Shown: positions 57,245-64,000 of the stretch, in pieces
Layout of the letters: each line of letters opens with the position of its first letter
Position numbering within the stretch: the stretch's first letter is position 1
Assembly: GCF_001314995.1 (NCBI RefSeq)
Contig: NZ_CP012938.1
Coordinates: forward strand, 930,001 to 994,000
Direction: 5' to 3'
Length of the DNA stretch: 64,000 bases
DNA from: Bacteroides ovatus
Lineage (GTDB): Bacteria; Bacteroidota; Bacteroidia; Bacteroidales; Bacteroidaceae
Notes under the pieces: model-generated
What the model was told of the DNA's origin: nothing
Database searches by the model: none
What the model saw: only the letters and a program-made list of their open reading frames with translations
Translations under genes and position numbers: made by a program

Positions 57245-58512
57245 AACGATTTGAGTTCAAAGTAGCATTGCACATCTTAATTATTTTTCTGCTTTCTATC
57301 GGCAGTTGTCTGCTGTATCAAAGACAGTTATGGTTCAGCACTACCGTCTGTATTCTCTTTTTGATAGGTGCCGGTATGCATCTCTACCGAATACAGTTCA
57401 AGCAAATCACCTTGTTACGACGATTGACGGATGGACTTCGCTACAACGATATGACGCAGAATCTTCATCCGCCTTTCAAAAATAAGATGATGGATGAGTG
57501 GGCACAGGAGCTTTCTAATGCATTGAAGGACTTTCGGGGAAAGTTATTGGCAGAGGAAGTCAAGCATCAGTATTACGAGAGTTTATTAAATAAAGTAGAT
57601 ACTGTCGTACTCGTAACCGATGCTTCCGGGCACATTGAATGGATGAATCAGGCTGCAGTGGCCCATCTGGGGCAAATATCACAACTACCGGACGTACTTC
57701 AGGAGGCTTCTATCAGCAATGATATGTCCATGATCCGCATCGAGCAGAATGGTATCGTTCTGGAAATGGCTATTTCCTGCACCACATTTGCTACACAGGG
57801 GAAGAAACAGCGGTTAATCAGTCTGAAGAATATTCATTCTGTACTGGAACGTAATGAAATGGAGGCCTGGCAAAAGCTGATTCGTGTATTAACACACGAA
57901 ATCATGAACTCCATCACTCCTATTATTTCTCTTTCGGAAACGTTAAGTGAAAGGGGAATCCCCGAATCACTCGGAGAAAAGGAGTATTCTGCTATGTTGC
58001 AAGCTATGCAGACTATTCACAGAAGAAGTAAGGGATTACTAGGATTTGTGGAGAATTACCGGCGACTGACACGAATTCCGATACCTGTCCGTACTAAAGT
58101 ATCTGTTGCAGAATTGTTTATGGACTTAAAGAAATTATTCCCGGAAGAGTATATTCATTTCGAAATGCCTGCATCTGATTTATTTTTATATGTAGACCGG
58201 GCACAGATAGAGCAAGTGCTTATCAACTTGTTAAAAAACGCCCGCGAAACATGCGAGCGAAAAATAGATAAAGAGATACAGATAAAGTTTTTCTCTAAAG
58301 ACAACCCGACATTAACAATATCTGATAATGGCGAGGGAATTCTAACAGATGTTTTGGACAAGATTTTCGTTCCTTTCTTCACCACCAAAACATCCGGTTC
58401 GGGCATCGGATTGAGCCTGTGCAAACAGATCATGACTTTGCATGACGGAAGTATTAACGTAAAATCAGAAATAGGGAAAGGAAGCTGTTTTATTCTTACT
58501 TTCCCTAAATGA
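57241..58512 (+). CDS. Sensor histidine kinase (partner of the sigma-54 regulator)
   Basis: The 423-residue kinase has two N-terminal membrane helices (about 8-26 and 31-50) with almost no periplasmic loop, so it probably senses within the membrane or cytoplasm. A HAMP-like linker and a PAS domain (about 115-200; VTDASGHIEWMNQAAVAHLG) follow. The H box has H219 in VLTHEIMNSITPI. The ATPase domain shows N in LLKNARETCE, G1 SDNGEGI, F in FVPFFTTK and G2 SGSGIGLSL. It is translationally coupled to the regulator gene. Confidence 0.95.
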   Translation: MKRFEFKVALHILIIFLLSIGSCLLYQRQLWFSTTVCILFLIGAGMHLYRIQFKQITLLRRLTDGLRYNDMTQNLHPPFKNKMMDEWAQELSNALKDFRGKLLAEEVKHQYYESLLNKVDTVVLVTDASGHIEWMNQAAVAHLGQISQLPDVLQEASISNDMSMIRIEQNGIVLEMAISCTTFATQGKKQRLISLKNIHSVLERNEMEAWQKLIRVLTHEIMNSITPIISLSETLSERGIPESLGEKEYSAMLQAMQTIHRRSKGLLGFVENYRRLTRIPIPVRTKVSVAELFMDLKKLFPEEYIHFEMPASDLFLYVDRAQIEQVLINLLKNARETCERKIDKEIQIKFFSKDNPTLTISDNGEGILTDVLDKIFVPFFTTKTSGSGIGLSLCKQIMTLHDGSINVKSEIGKGSCFILTFPK

Positions 58513-58551
58513 GAACCACCGAAAGCCTCCCGAATCCTTTAATACGATGAT

Positions 58552-58597
58552 TAGTCTGGGTAGTAGAGGAATTACTTATCCTCTACTACCCAGACTA
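58552..58597 (+). terminator. Strong hairpin after the histidine kinase
   Basis: Arms 58552-58570 and 58579-58597 form a perfect 19-bp stem around the 8-nt loop ATTACTTA, followed by a few T. On the opposite strand, one arm encodes the last codons of the small ORF ending at 58576. Confidence 0.85.
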
Positions 58598-58782
58598 TTT
58601 GTATCGGGATTTAACTCCTTAACCGCCTCTTTGACCGCTTTATTAGTTGGCTTGCGATATGCTTCCGCTTGTTGAACGGGGACAATCTCATTCACCATTC
58701 TTTCATATCCTTTTTGCTCTAACAAGTGCACTTCTTTTTCACCTGTTTCTTTTTGTTTTCTTGTTTTCATAAGGCTTTTCAT
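58576..58782 (-). CDS. Small lysine/glutamate-rich protein, uncharacterised
   Basis: A 68-residue frame, or 64 residues from the second ATG (58770, MKTRKQKETGEKEVHLLEQK). It has no signal or membrane segment and is highly charged, with a regular AVKEAVKELNPD stretch. It ends ...NPDTNSLGSRG inside the terminator hairpin of the converging histidine kinase gene. The residue composition looks like a true small protein rather than a shadow, since no longer frame lies opposite. I do not know its function. A one-mismatch -7 box (TATCTTTC) lies at 58816-58823. Confidence 0.5.
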   Translation of the reverse strand: MKSLMKTRKQKETGEKEVHLLEQKGYERMVNEIVPVQQAEAYRKPTNKAVKEAVKELNPDTNSLGSRG

Positions 58783-58982
58783 TTTAAAATTCTTATTTAT
58801 AAAACAGCAAACATCGAAAGATAGTTCATACTCACAGATAATTTATGTACGGGGCAACCACCCCCAATATACCATTATGAGCTTGTTCACTCCGGTACAG
58901 TTATGAACAATTTAATATTCTTTCTCTATAATAGGCACAATTCTTCCATCCCCTTCACTCTTCCTCTGTATCACCGATTAAC

Positions 58983-59004
58983 AGGGAGTTTGCAGGTGAA
59001 GAGC
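58983..59004 (+). repeat. GGTGAAG repeat, left arm
   Basis: A 22-nt word containing GGGAGTTTGCAGGTGAAG. It is inverted relative to 59256-59277 with two differences. Similarity extends outward (CTCTGTaTCacCGATtAA here, CTCTGTcTCttCGATgAA there), giving arms of roughly 50-60 bp. No gene is seen in 58783-59504 apart from these repeats. Confidence 0.75.
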
Positions 59005-59114
59005 CGTTCTTTCACCTTCTTTTCATCGTGAACAAAATCAAATAGCCGCTTACCCTGATTACATCATTGAGCAAGATTAGTCAAGCTATTTCGTTATTAG
59101 TTTCAACCCCATTT

Positions 59115-59219
59115 GAAACTAAAAGTTTCACGCCTTGAAACAAAGTGTTTCTCCTAATGAAACAAAGTGTTTCACACCGAGAAACGAAGTGTTTCAAGGA
59201 TTGAAACTATTTTTGAAAC
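59115..59219. repeat. 22-bp-period array of GAAAC-N5-GTTTC palindromes
   Basis: GAAAC recurs at 59115, 59137, 59159, 59181 and 59203, exactly every 22 bp. The first four units are complete 15-bp palindromes GAAAC-N5-GTTTC (centres TAAAA, AAAGT, AAAGT, GAAGT). The fifth ends in GAAAC and is broken. The 7-nt spacers differ. A further GTTTC lies at 59100. The array is flanked by the inverted GGTGAAG arms. Confidence 0.9.
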
Positions 59220-59255
59220 CTAATCGCTTACAGGTGAAGAGGTGGTGAAGTTGTT

Positions 59256-59277
59256 GCCCTTCACCCGCAAACTCCCT
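59256..59277 (-). repeat. GGTGAAG repeat, right arm
   Basis: The inverted partner of 58983-59004. On the minus strand it contains GGGAGTTTGCGGGTGAAG. It is followed on that strand by TTCACCTGT, matching the sequence that surrounds the IS66 insertion at 11.8 kb. Confidence 0.75.
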
Positions 59278-59437
59278 ATTCATCGAAGAGACAGAGAAAA
59301 GGTGAAAGAGGAGATGAAAAGATGAATTACGATGTCCGATGATACTTCTAATCTCTGACAAGAAAAAAAAGTGCGGTCGCAAAGTGATGAGATTCAAGGT
59401 ATTGAGAAATAATAGGTAAAAAACATTCGTTTAGCTA

Positions 59438-59467
59438 TTGTTAATTAAAAAATACTCCCTATCTTTG
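59438..59467 (+). promoter_or_regulatory. Promoter of the tRNA-Pro pair
   Basis: The -33 TTG (59438-59440) and -7 TATCTTTG (59460-59467) are 19 nt apart, the same design as the tRNA-Arg promoter. Confidence 0.85.
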
Positions 59468-59504
59468 CACCGCTTTTGAAAAGAACAACCCTTCAAAAAA
59501 GTAG

Positions 59505-59579
59505 CGGGGTGTAGCGCAGTCCGGTTAGCGCACCTGCTTTGGGAGCAGGGGGTCGTGGGTTCGAATCCCGCTACCCCGA
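59505..59579 (+). tRNA. tRNA-Pro(TGG), copy 1
   Basis: This 75-nt cloverleaf has acceptor CGGGGTG/TACCCCG, anticodon stem CCTGC/GCAGG around TTTGGGA (anticodon TGG) and T arm GTGGG-TTCGAAT-CCCGC. The discriminator is A and CCA is not encoded. Confidence 0.97.
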
Positions 59580-59614
59580 CTACAAAAAAGAGGGTTATTA
59601 AGTTAAAAGTTTTT

Positions 59615-59689
59615 CGGGGTGTAGCGCAGTCCGGTTAGCGCACCTGCTTTGGGAGCAGGGGGTCGTGGGTTCGAATCCCGCTACCCCGA
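59615..59689 (+). tRNA. tRNA-Pro(TGG), copy 2
   Basis: Identical to copy 1 over all 75 nt and 35 nt downstream of it. Confidence 0.97.
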
Positions 59690-59719
59690 CGAAGAAAATC
59701 AAGTCAAGATTCACAAAAT

Positions 59720-59749
59720 AAAGCCAGTACAATTAGTATTGGCTTTTTT
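59720..59749 (+). terminator. Terminator of the tRNA-Pro pair
   Basis: AAAGCCAGTAC (59720-59730) pairs with GTATTGGCTTT (59736-59746) with one G-T pair, and T follows. Confidence 0.85.
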
Positions 59750-59814
59750 ATTATATATAGGATAAGTGTAATTATCCCCGTTTGGGGGCAAATAAAAAGG
59801 GCAATTCTTTGAAC

Positions 59815-59822
59815 TATCTTTG
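59815..59822 (+). promoter_or_regulatory. Candidate -7 box for the small secreted genes
   Basis: TATCTTTG lies 172 nt before the ATG at 59994. No -33 match is seen at the right distance. Nothing else is recognised in 59750-59993. Confidence 0.4.
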
Positions 59823-59993
59823 AACAGGTTTCTAGCATTATCCTCATTTTCTTATTTAATTTAGAGTAAAAATCTATTTTGTTAACTTTACTACCCTTTT
59901 ATTTTGGCGTTATCAATGTTTTGCGTTAACTTTATAGCGGAAATACAAACATTGTTTATAGAGAAAACGATAACAAACAAAATACTTAAACAC

Positions 59994-60212
59994 ATGAAGA
60001 AAACTCTGCTGATGCTCGTTGTTATTTTCATTTCACTATATTCGCATTCACAAAGTCCCTTTCTGAATTTTAGAATTCCAGAAGAATCAAATAAGCGTAT
60101 CATTGGATATTCTTCAAGTAATAAAATAAATGTTTTTTTGAATATAAAATATCAATCTTGTAATACTCTAATACAGTATTACAAACAGGATTCTAATAAA
60201 TTGATTGTGTAA
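59994..60212 (+). CDS. Small secreted protein, uncharacterised
   Basis: From the ATG at 59994 the product is 72 residues with a clear signal peptide (MKKTLLMLVVIFISLYSHSQ). The frame opens further upstream, but that part does not look translated. The mature part (SPFLNFRIPEESNKRIIGYS and following) matches no family I know and is short enough to be the stump of a longer gene. It lies 13 nt before the next gene and is AT-rich compared with the core genes, which may indicate acquired DNA. Confidence 0.5.
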   Translation: MKKTLLMLVVIFISLYSHSQSPFLNFRIPEESNKRIIGYSSSNKINVFLNIKYQSCNTLIQYYKQDSNKLIV

Positions 60213-60225
60213 CAAAAATAACGAT

Positions 60226-60735
60226 ATGATGAAAAAGTTTTTTTATTTGAGTGCGATACTAGCCATAGTTTTGGTTTCATGTAATTCAGAAAAGGAGTAT
60301 ATAGCAAAACTCTCTAATACCGCTTCTATGATTGAGAAAGAAGCTGATTTAAGTGAAGCAATAACTCTTCATTATTGTGATACTTGGAGAAAAGTAATTT
60401 ACGATCATGAATACAATGGAGAATATTGCACTGATTTCAATGAAGCCTTAGCGAAGCATCAGGAGTTTATTATCACAACAGATACCTATAAGAGACTAAA
60501 ACAAAAGAGAGATTCAATCGAGGCTATAATGCCACAACTAAATGATTATCCTTCCAGTTGTAAAGATGCTTATAATGAGTTAGTATCAATATATGCAGAT
60601 ACAGATGAATTATTCAGATTCGCAGATGAGCCTAGGGGCTCTTTATCTACATACTCAACAAAAACAACAGACCTTTATCAAAAGATAGAAAAGTCACTGA
60701 AAGAATTTAAAATAAAGCATATACAAAACAAATAA
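60226..60735 (+). CDS. Predicted lipoprotein, uncharacterised
   Basis: From the ATG at 60226 the protein has 169 residues and a lipoprotein signal (MMKKFFYLSAILAIVLVSC; lipobox LVSC, then NSEKEY). The mature part is mostly helical with heptad-like spacing (DTYKRLKQKRDSIEAIMPQL; TTDLYQKIEKSLKEFKIKHI). Two cysteines (HYCDTWR, EYCTDF) and a third (SSCKDAY) could form disulfides. I do not recognise the family. It follows the small secreted gene in the same direction and is probably in one transcript with it. Confidence 0.7.
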   Translation: MMKKFFYLSAILAIVLVSCNSEKEYIAKLSNTASMIEKEADLSEAITLHYCDTWRKVIYDHEYNGEYCTDFNEALAKHQEFIITTDTYKRLKQKRDSIEAIMPQLNDYPSSCKDAYNELVSIYADTDELFRFADEPRGSLSTYSTKTTDLYQKIEKSLKEFKIKHIQNK

Positions 60736-60748
60736 TTTAAAAGAGTAG

Positions 60749-60916
60749 TATAGTTATTGTAGCAGCTTATTGAATTTAAGACTATCAAAAGACAAAATAA
60801 TAATTTCACTTCAAGAGCAACTTCAGAAAGTACTGCTAGAAAATAGTGTTCAAAAGCTAGAAATTACTCTTTTGAATTATGAGTTAGAAAGGAATAGAAC
60901 GAAGATCTCAAAATAG
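60749..60916 (+). pseudogene. Possible coiled-coil gene relic without a start
   Basis: One frame is open for 55 codons after a stop, without an ATG, ending LSKDKIIISLQEQLQKVLLE, then NSVQKLEITLLNYELERNR and TKISK. The leucine-rich coiled-coil character looks like the tail of a lost protein, possibly a transposase helper, but this is a guess. Confidence 0.3.
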
Positions 60917-60937
60917 CGTTTTTGAACTAGCTTTGAA

Positions 60938-60995
60938 ATAGTGACGGTATATGACAGCGATACCGTCACTATCGCAAGCATATACCGTCACTATC
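60938..60995. repeat. GTCACTAT hairpin and direct repeat between convergent genes
   Basis: ATAGTGACGGTAT (60938-60950) pairs perfectly with ATACCGTCACTAT (60960-60972). A further TATACCGTCACTATC follows at 60981-60995, and GGATAGCGTCAC at 61002-61013. The core matches the hairpins at 24376-24457. It probably ends the trmN6-like transcript and any transcript coming from the left. Confidence 0.8.
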
Positions 60996-61017
60996 TTTAC
61001 CGGATAGCGTCACCCTT

Positions 61018-61728
61018 TTACATGTTCAAATAATAATCCCGGGTTAGCGTCATATATTCCTCACTATATTGATGACGAGCCAGTTCTGTCAATAGTTCTT
61101 CTACAATGCACTCTTGATTGGAAAAAGAAAAAGTAATCAAAACACGTTTCGGAATACCGCCGGGTTTAGTGATTACATTCAGTTGACGGACTGCATATAA
61201 TTTCTTTATAGAAGCTATCTTTTTTACCCGTTCAGCTACATCTGCCGGAATCACCACTGTAAAAAATCCGTTTTCTGTCAATAATCCGCTTACTCCTTCC
61301 AACAAATCTTCATAGCTCAAAGAATTATTGTGACGCGCCGCGGTTCTCTGACGATCCGGACATTCCAGCGAATCGACAAAATAAGGAGGATTAGAAACAA
61401 TTACGTCGAATTTATCCGAAGACCTGTATTTCCTAAAATCAGCCTGCACCACCTCTACCCGCTCCTTCCAGGGCGAACGAATAACATTTTCCCTGGCTTG
61501 CCCGACAGCCGCTTCATCTATTTCCAACGCTACAATATTTGCATCCGGCAAACTGCGTTGCGCCAACATTAAAGCTACCAACCCTGTTCCCGTCCCAATG
61601 TCCAAAATCCGGTGCGCACTTTCAACGGAAGTCCAAGCTCCCAGAAGCACCCCATCCGTACCGACTTTCATGGCACATTTATCATGCCATACCGTAAATT
61701 GCTTAAATTGAAAATAAGGATTCGACAT
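61018..61728 (-). CDS. trmN6: tRNA1(Val) (adenine(37)-N6)-methyltransferase (TrmN6/YfiC-like)
   Basis: The 236-residue Rossmann-fold methyltransferase shows SAM motif I ILDIGTGTGLVALML, an acidic ribose-binding residue in VALEIDEAAVGQA, and the N6-adenine motif NPPY in DVIVSNPPYF. The N-terminal FKQFTVWHDKCAMKVGTDGVLLGAW is the conserved YfiC opening. In E. coli the enzyme methylates A37 of tRNA1(Val). It is monocistronic and ends at the repeat hairpins. A related N5-glutamine methyltransferase is unlikely because of the N-terminus. Confidence 0.92.
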   Translation of the reverse strand: MSNPYFQFKQFTVWHDKCAMKVGTDGVLLGAWTSVESAHRILDIGTGTGLVALMLAQRSLPDANIVALEIDEAAVGQARENVIRSPWKERVEVVQADFRKYRSSDKFDVIVSNPPYFVDSLECPDRQRTAARHNNSLSYEDLLEGVSGLLTENGFFTVVIPADVAERVKKIASIKKLYAVRQLNVITKPGGIPKRVLITFSFSNQECIVEELLTELARHQYSEEYMTLTRDYYLNM

Positions 61729-61780
61729 TTTATCCGTTTATCTTAAAGCCGTTTTATACTATTATTTTATTGCAAATCGC

Positions 61781-61788
61781 CAAAAATA
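61781..61788 (-). promoter_or_regulatory. Candidate -7 box for trmN6
   Basis: TATTTTTG on the minus strand, 53 nt before the ATG. Confidence 0.45.
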
Positions 61789-61885
61789 AATAATAATTAT
61801 GGAATACTCCCTTTACAAGCCGATATTTTGGCATTGTTTTTGTGTTTTTATTCTACGCAGTGCTTTATTATTAGAGAGAATCAAT

Positions 61886-61893
61886 TAACTTTG
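61886..61893 (+). promoter_or_regulatory. -7 promoter box for lon
   Basis: TAACTTTG matches TAnnTTTG, 51 nt before the lon ATG. No classical heat-shock operator was seen in 61729-61943. Confidence 0.55.
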
Positions 61894-61943
61894 CAAACGA
61901 TTTATGCATATCAGTATGGCATAAACTAAATTAAAACGAAAAG

Positions 61944-64000
61944 ATGAAAGAAAGATATTTATTGGAAGATGGAGGCGATAACAGCTTCTCGCTAATCACA
62001 GACTATGATGGGAACGATGAACAAGCATTTGATGTAAATGTGAAATCTGGTGAAATTCTTCCGGTACTCCCCTTACGTAATATGGTATTGTTTCCTGGAG
62101 TATTCCTGCCGATCACGGTAGGCCGTAAGTCTTCACTGAAACTCGTACGAGATGCTGACAAGAAACATAAAGATATTGCAGTAGTATGCCAGAGATCGGC
62201 ACATACAGAAGATCCGAAACTGGAAGATTTACACAATATCGGTACCGTAGGACGAATTGTGCGGATATTGGAAATGCCCGATCAGACAACAACTGTCATT
62301 CTTCAGGGAATGAAACGTTTAAGTCTGACTAGCATCATCGAAACTCATCCGTACCTGAAAGGTGAAATAGAACTTTTGGAGGAAGATGTCCCTGGCAAAG
62401 ATGATAAAGAGTTTCAAGCCCTGGTGGAAACTTGCAAGGACTTGACAATGAGATACATCAAATCATCAGATGTGATGCATCAGGATTCGTCGTTTGCTAT
62501 TAAAAATATCAACAACTCAATGTTCCTGGTCAATTTCATCTGCTCAAACCTGCCGTTCAAGAAAGATGAGAAGATGGACTTGTTGAGCATCAACTCATTG
62601 CGTGAACGCACTTATCACTTACTGGAAATTCTGAACCGTGAAGTGCAGTTGGCAGAAATCAAGGCATCCATCCAAATGCGTGCCCGCGAAGATATCGACC
62701 AGCAACAACGCGAATACTTCCTGCAACAGCAGATCAAGACCATCCAGGATGAACTGGGTGGCGGCGGTCAGGAGCAGGAAATAGAGGAAATGCGCCAGAA
62801 GGCAGAAAGAATGCGCTGGAATTTAGAAGTCAGAGACACGTTCATGAAAGAACTTGCCAAACTGGAACGCACTCATCCGCAATCTCCGGATTACAGCGTA
62901 CAGCTCAACTATCTGCAAACGATGCTCAATCTCCCATGGGGTACTTATACAACTGACAATCTGAACCTTAAAAACGCAGAAAAGACGTTGAACAAAGATC
63001 ATTACGGACTGGAGAAAGTAAAAGAACGTATTTTAGAACATCTAGCCGTATTGAAGCTGAAAGGTGATATGAAATCACCGATTATCTGTTTGTATGGCCC
63101 TCCGGGAGTGGGTAAAACATCTCTTGGAAAATCCATCGCATCTGCGCTCAAACGGAAATATGTACGTATGTCTTTAGGCGGTGTGCATGACGAAGCAGAG
63201 ATTCGCGGTCATCGTAAGACTTATATTGGCGCTATGCCGGGACGAATCATCAAGAGCTTGATAAAAGCCGGTGCTTCTAATCCTGTTTTCATCTTGGATG
63301 AAATAGACAAGGTCAGTGCTGACCGTCAGGGGGACCCTTCTTCTGCATTACTGGAAGTGCTCGACCCGGAACAGAATACATCTTTCCATGATAACTTCCT
63401 GGATGTAGACTATGACCTCTCCAAGGTATTGTTTATTGCAACAGCCAATAACCTGAATACAATCCCCGGCCCGTTGCTCGACCGTATGGAATTGATTGAG
63501 GTAAGCGGATATATCACAGAAGAAAAAGTAGAGATTGCCCGCAAGCATCTGCTCCCCAAAGAATTGGAAGCCAACGGACTTAAAAAGACAGATATTAAAC
63601 TTCCCAAAGATACACTGGAAGCCATAATCGAGTCATATACCCGTGAAAGCGGTGTTCGTGAGCTGGAAAAGAAGATCGGTAAGATTCTTCGCAAATCAGC
63701 CCGTCAATATGCTACGGACGGTTATTTCGCCAAGACGGAAATCAAACCGACAGATTTGTATGATTTCCTTGGAGCACCGGAATATACACGCGACAAGTAT
63801 CAGGGAAATGATTACGCAGGTGTAGTCACCGGATTGGCATGGACAGCTGTCGGAGGCGAAATCTTATTTGTAGAAACCAGTTTAAGCCGGGGCAAGGGCG
63901 GACGTCTTACATTGACCGGTAACCTGGGAGATGTGATGAAAGAATCTGCTATGCTGGCACTTGAATATATCAAGGCGCATGCTTCTGTCCTTAGTCTGAA
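61944..64000 (+). CDS. lon: ATP-dependent protease Lon (C-terminal part outside window)
   Basis: The frame is open from the ATG at 61944 to the right edge (685 codons). The N-terminal substrate-binding domain begins around residue 40 (EILPVLPLRNMVLFPGVFLP). A helical region with QREYFLQQQIKTIQDELGG follows, then the AAA+ module with Walker A GPPGVGKT (385-392) and Walker B VFILDEIDKV. The start of the protease domain is visible (GLAWTAVGGEILFVETSLSR), but the Ser-Lys dyad lies beyond the edge. Lon degrades misfolded and regulatory proteins in the cytosol. The ORF is absent from simple closed-frame lists because its stop is outside. Confidence 0.97.
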   Translation, partial: MKERYLLEDGGDNSFSLITDYDGNDEQAFDVNVKSGEILPVLPLRNMVLFPGVFLPITVGRKSSLKLVRDADKKHKDIAVVCQRSAHTEDPKLEDLHNIGTVGRIVRILEMPDQTTTVILQGMKRLSLTSIIETHPYLKGEIELLEEDVPGKDDKEFQALVETCKDLTMRYIKSSDVMHQDSSFAIKNINNSMFLVNFICSNLPFKKDEKMDLLSINSLRERTYHLLEILNREVQLAEIKASIQMRAREDIDQQQREYFLQQQIKTIQDELGGGGQEQEIEEMRQKAERMRWNLEVRDTFMKELAKLERTHPQSPDYSVQLNYLQTMLNLPWGTYTTDNLNLKNAEKTLNKDHYGLEKVKERILEHLAVLKLKGDMKSPIICLYGPPGVGKTSLGKSIASALKRKYVRMSLGGVHDEAEIRGHRKTYIGAMPGRIIKSLIKAGASNPVFILDEIDKVSADRQGDPSSALLEVLDPEQNTSFHDNFLDVDYDLSKVLFIATANNLNTIPGPLLDRMELIEVSGYITEEKVEIARKHLLPKELEANGLKKTDIKLPKDTLEAIIESYTRESGVRELEKKIGKILRKSARQYATDGYFAKTEIKPTDLYDFLGAPEYTRDKYQGNDYAGVVTGLAWTAVGGEILFVETSLSRGKGGRLTLTGNLGDVMKESAMLALEYIKAHASVLSL

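Noticed and set aside
59115..59219. CRISPR-like array
   Set aside because: The period is only 22 bp with 7-nt spacers and palindromic 15-bp units, and no cas gene is in the window. Real arrays have spacers of about 30 nt.

Overview
The window looks like chromosomal DNA of a gut Bacteroides species. Three things point there. Many genes have the Bacteroidetes -7 box TAnnTTTG upstream (TATCTTTG, TACTTTTG) and lack clear Shine-Dalgarno sites. The gene content fits: a Bacteroides-type serine palmitoyltransferase, DUF4891 and DUF2148 proteins, an NtrC-type regulator with long FtsX-type permeases, and IS66. The protein sequences resemble the B. thetaiotaomicron/ovatus group. The species call is inference from recall, not a search.

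Layout. 1-11.2 kb: core genes, namely a TPR protein (cut by the left edge), gyrA, clpC, htpG and a patatin/beta-barrel protein. 11.3-11.6 kb: three tandem tRNA-Arg(ACG) genes. 11.8-14.3 kb: a complete IS66-family element with an exact 8-bp target duplication; its transposase is frameshifted. 14.6-24.3 kb: housekeeping genes dapA, ligA, trmD, pyrD/pyrK, an XRE regulator followed by 1.2 kb of gene-free AT-rich DNA, holA, an AMP nucleosidase and an orphan HSDR_N-type protein. 24.5-30.4 kb: a tripartite RND efflux operon. 30.5-37.2 kb: zinc-ribbon/Nif3 pair, a frameshifted ECF sigma gene, a DUF4891 lipoprotein, a fetAB-like ABC exporter with a small third gene, and an AAA-ATPase/PD-(D/E)XK protein. 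37.4-40.1 kb: DUF2148 iron-sulfur protein followed by agmatine deiminase and N-carbamoylputrescine amidase (agmatine to putrescine). 40.2-44.9 kb: GtrA protein, aspS, and a YegS-type lipid kinase divergent from serine palmitoyltransferase. 45.0-58.5 kb: a large export island of TolC, adaptor, three FtsX/MacB permeases and one ATPase, divergent from its likely sigma-54 response regulator and histidine kinase. 58.6-61.0 kb: repeat-rich accessory DNA, two tRNA-Pro(TGG) genes and small secreted proteins. 61.0-64.0 kb: a tRNA N6-adenine methyltransferase and the first two thirds of lon.

The best candidate for an undescribed system is the export island. In the gap between tolC and the regulator there is a sigma-54-like -24/-12 element facing the pump operon, plus two palindromes GTGC-N6-GCAC whose centres are 21 bp apart. 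The regulator is NtrC-like but carries GAFTDA where the sigma-54 contact loop normally reads GAFTGA. Non-coding structure is also unusual. Around 59 kb, inverted copies of a GGTGAAG-containing repeat flank a 22-bp-period array of GAAAC-N5-GTTTC palindromes. A relative of that repeat next to tRNA-Arg is the target of the IS66 insertion and is followed by different palindromes.
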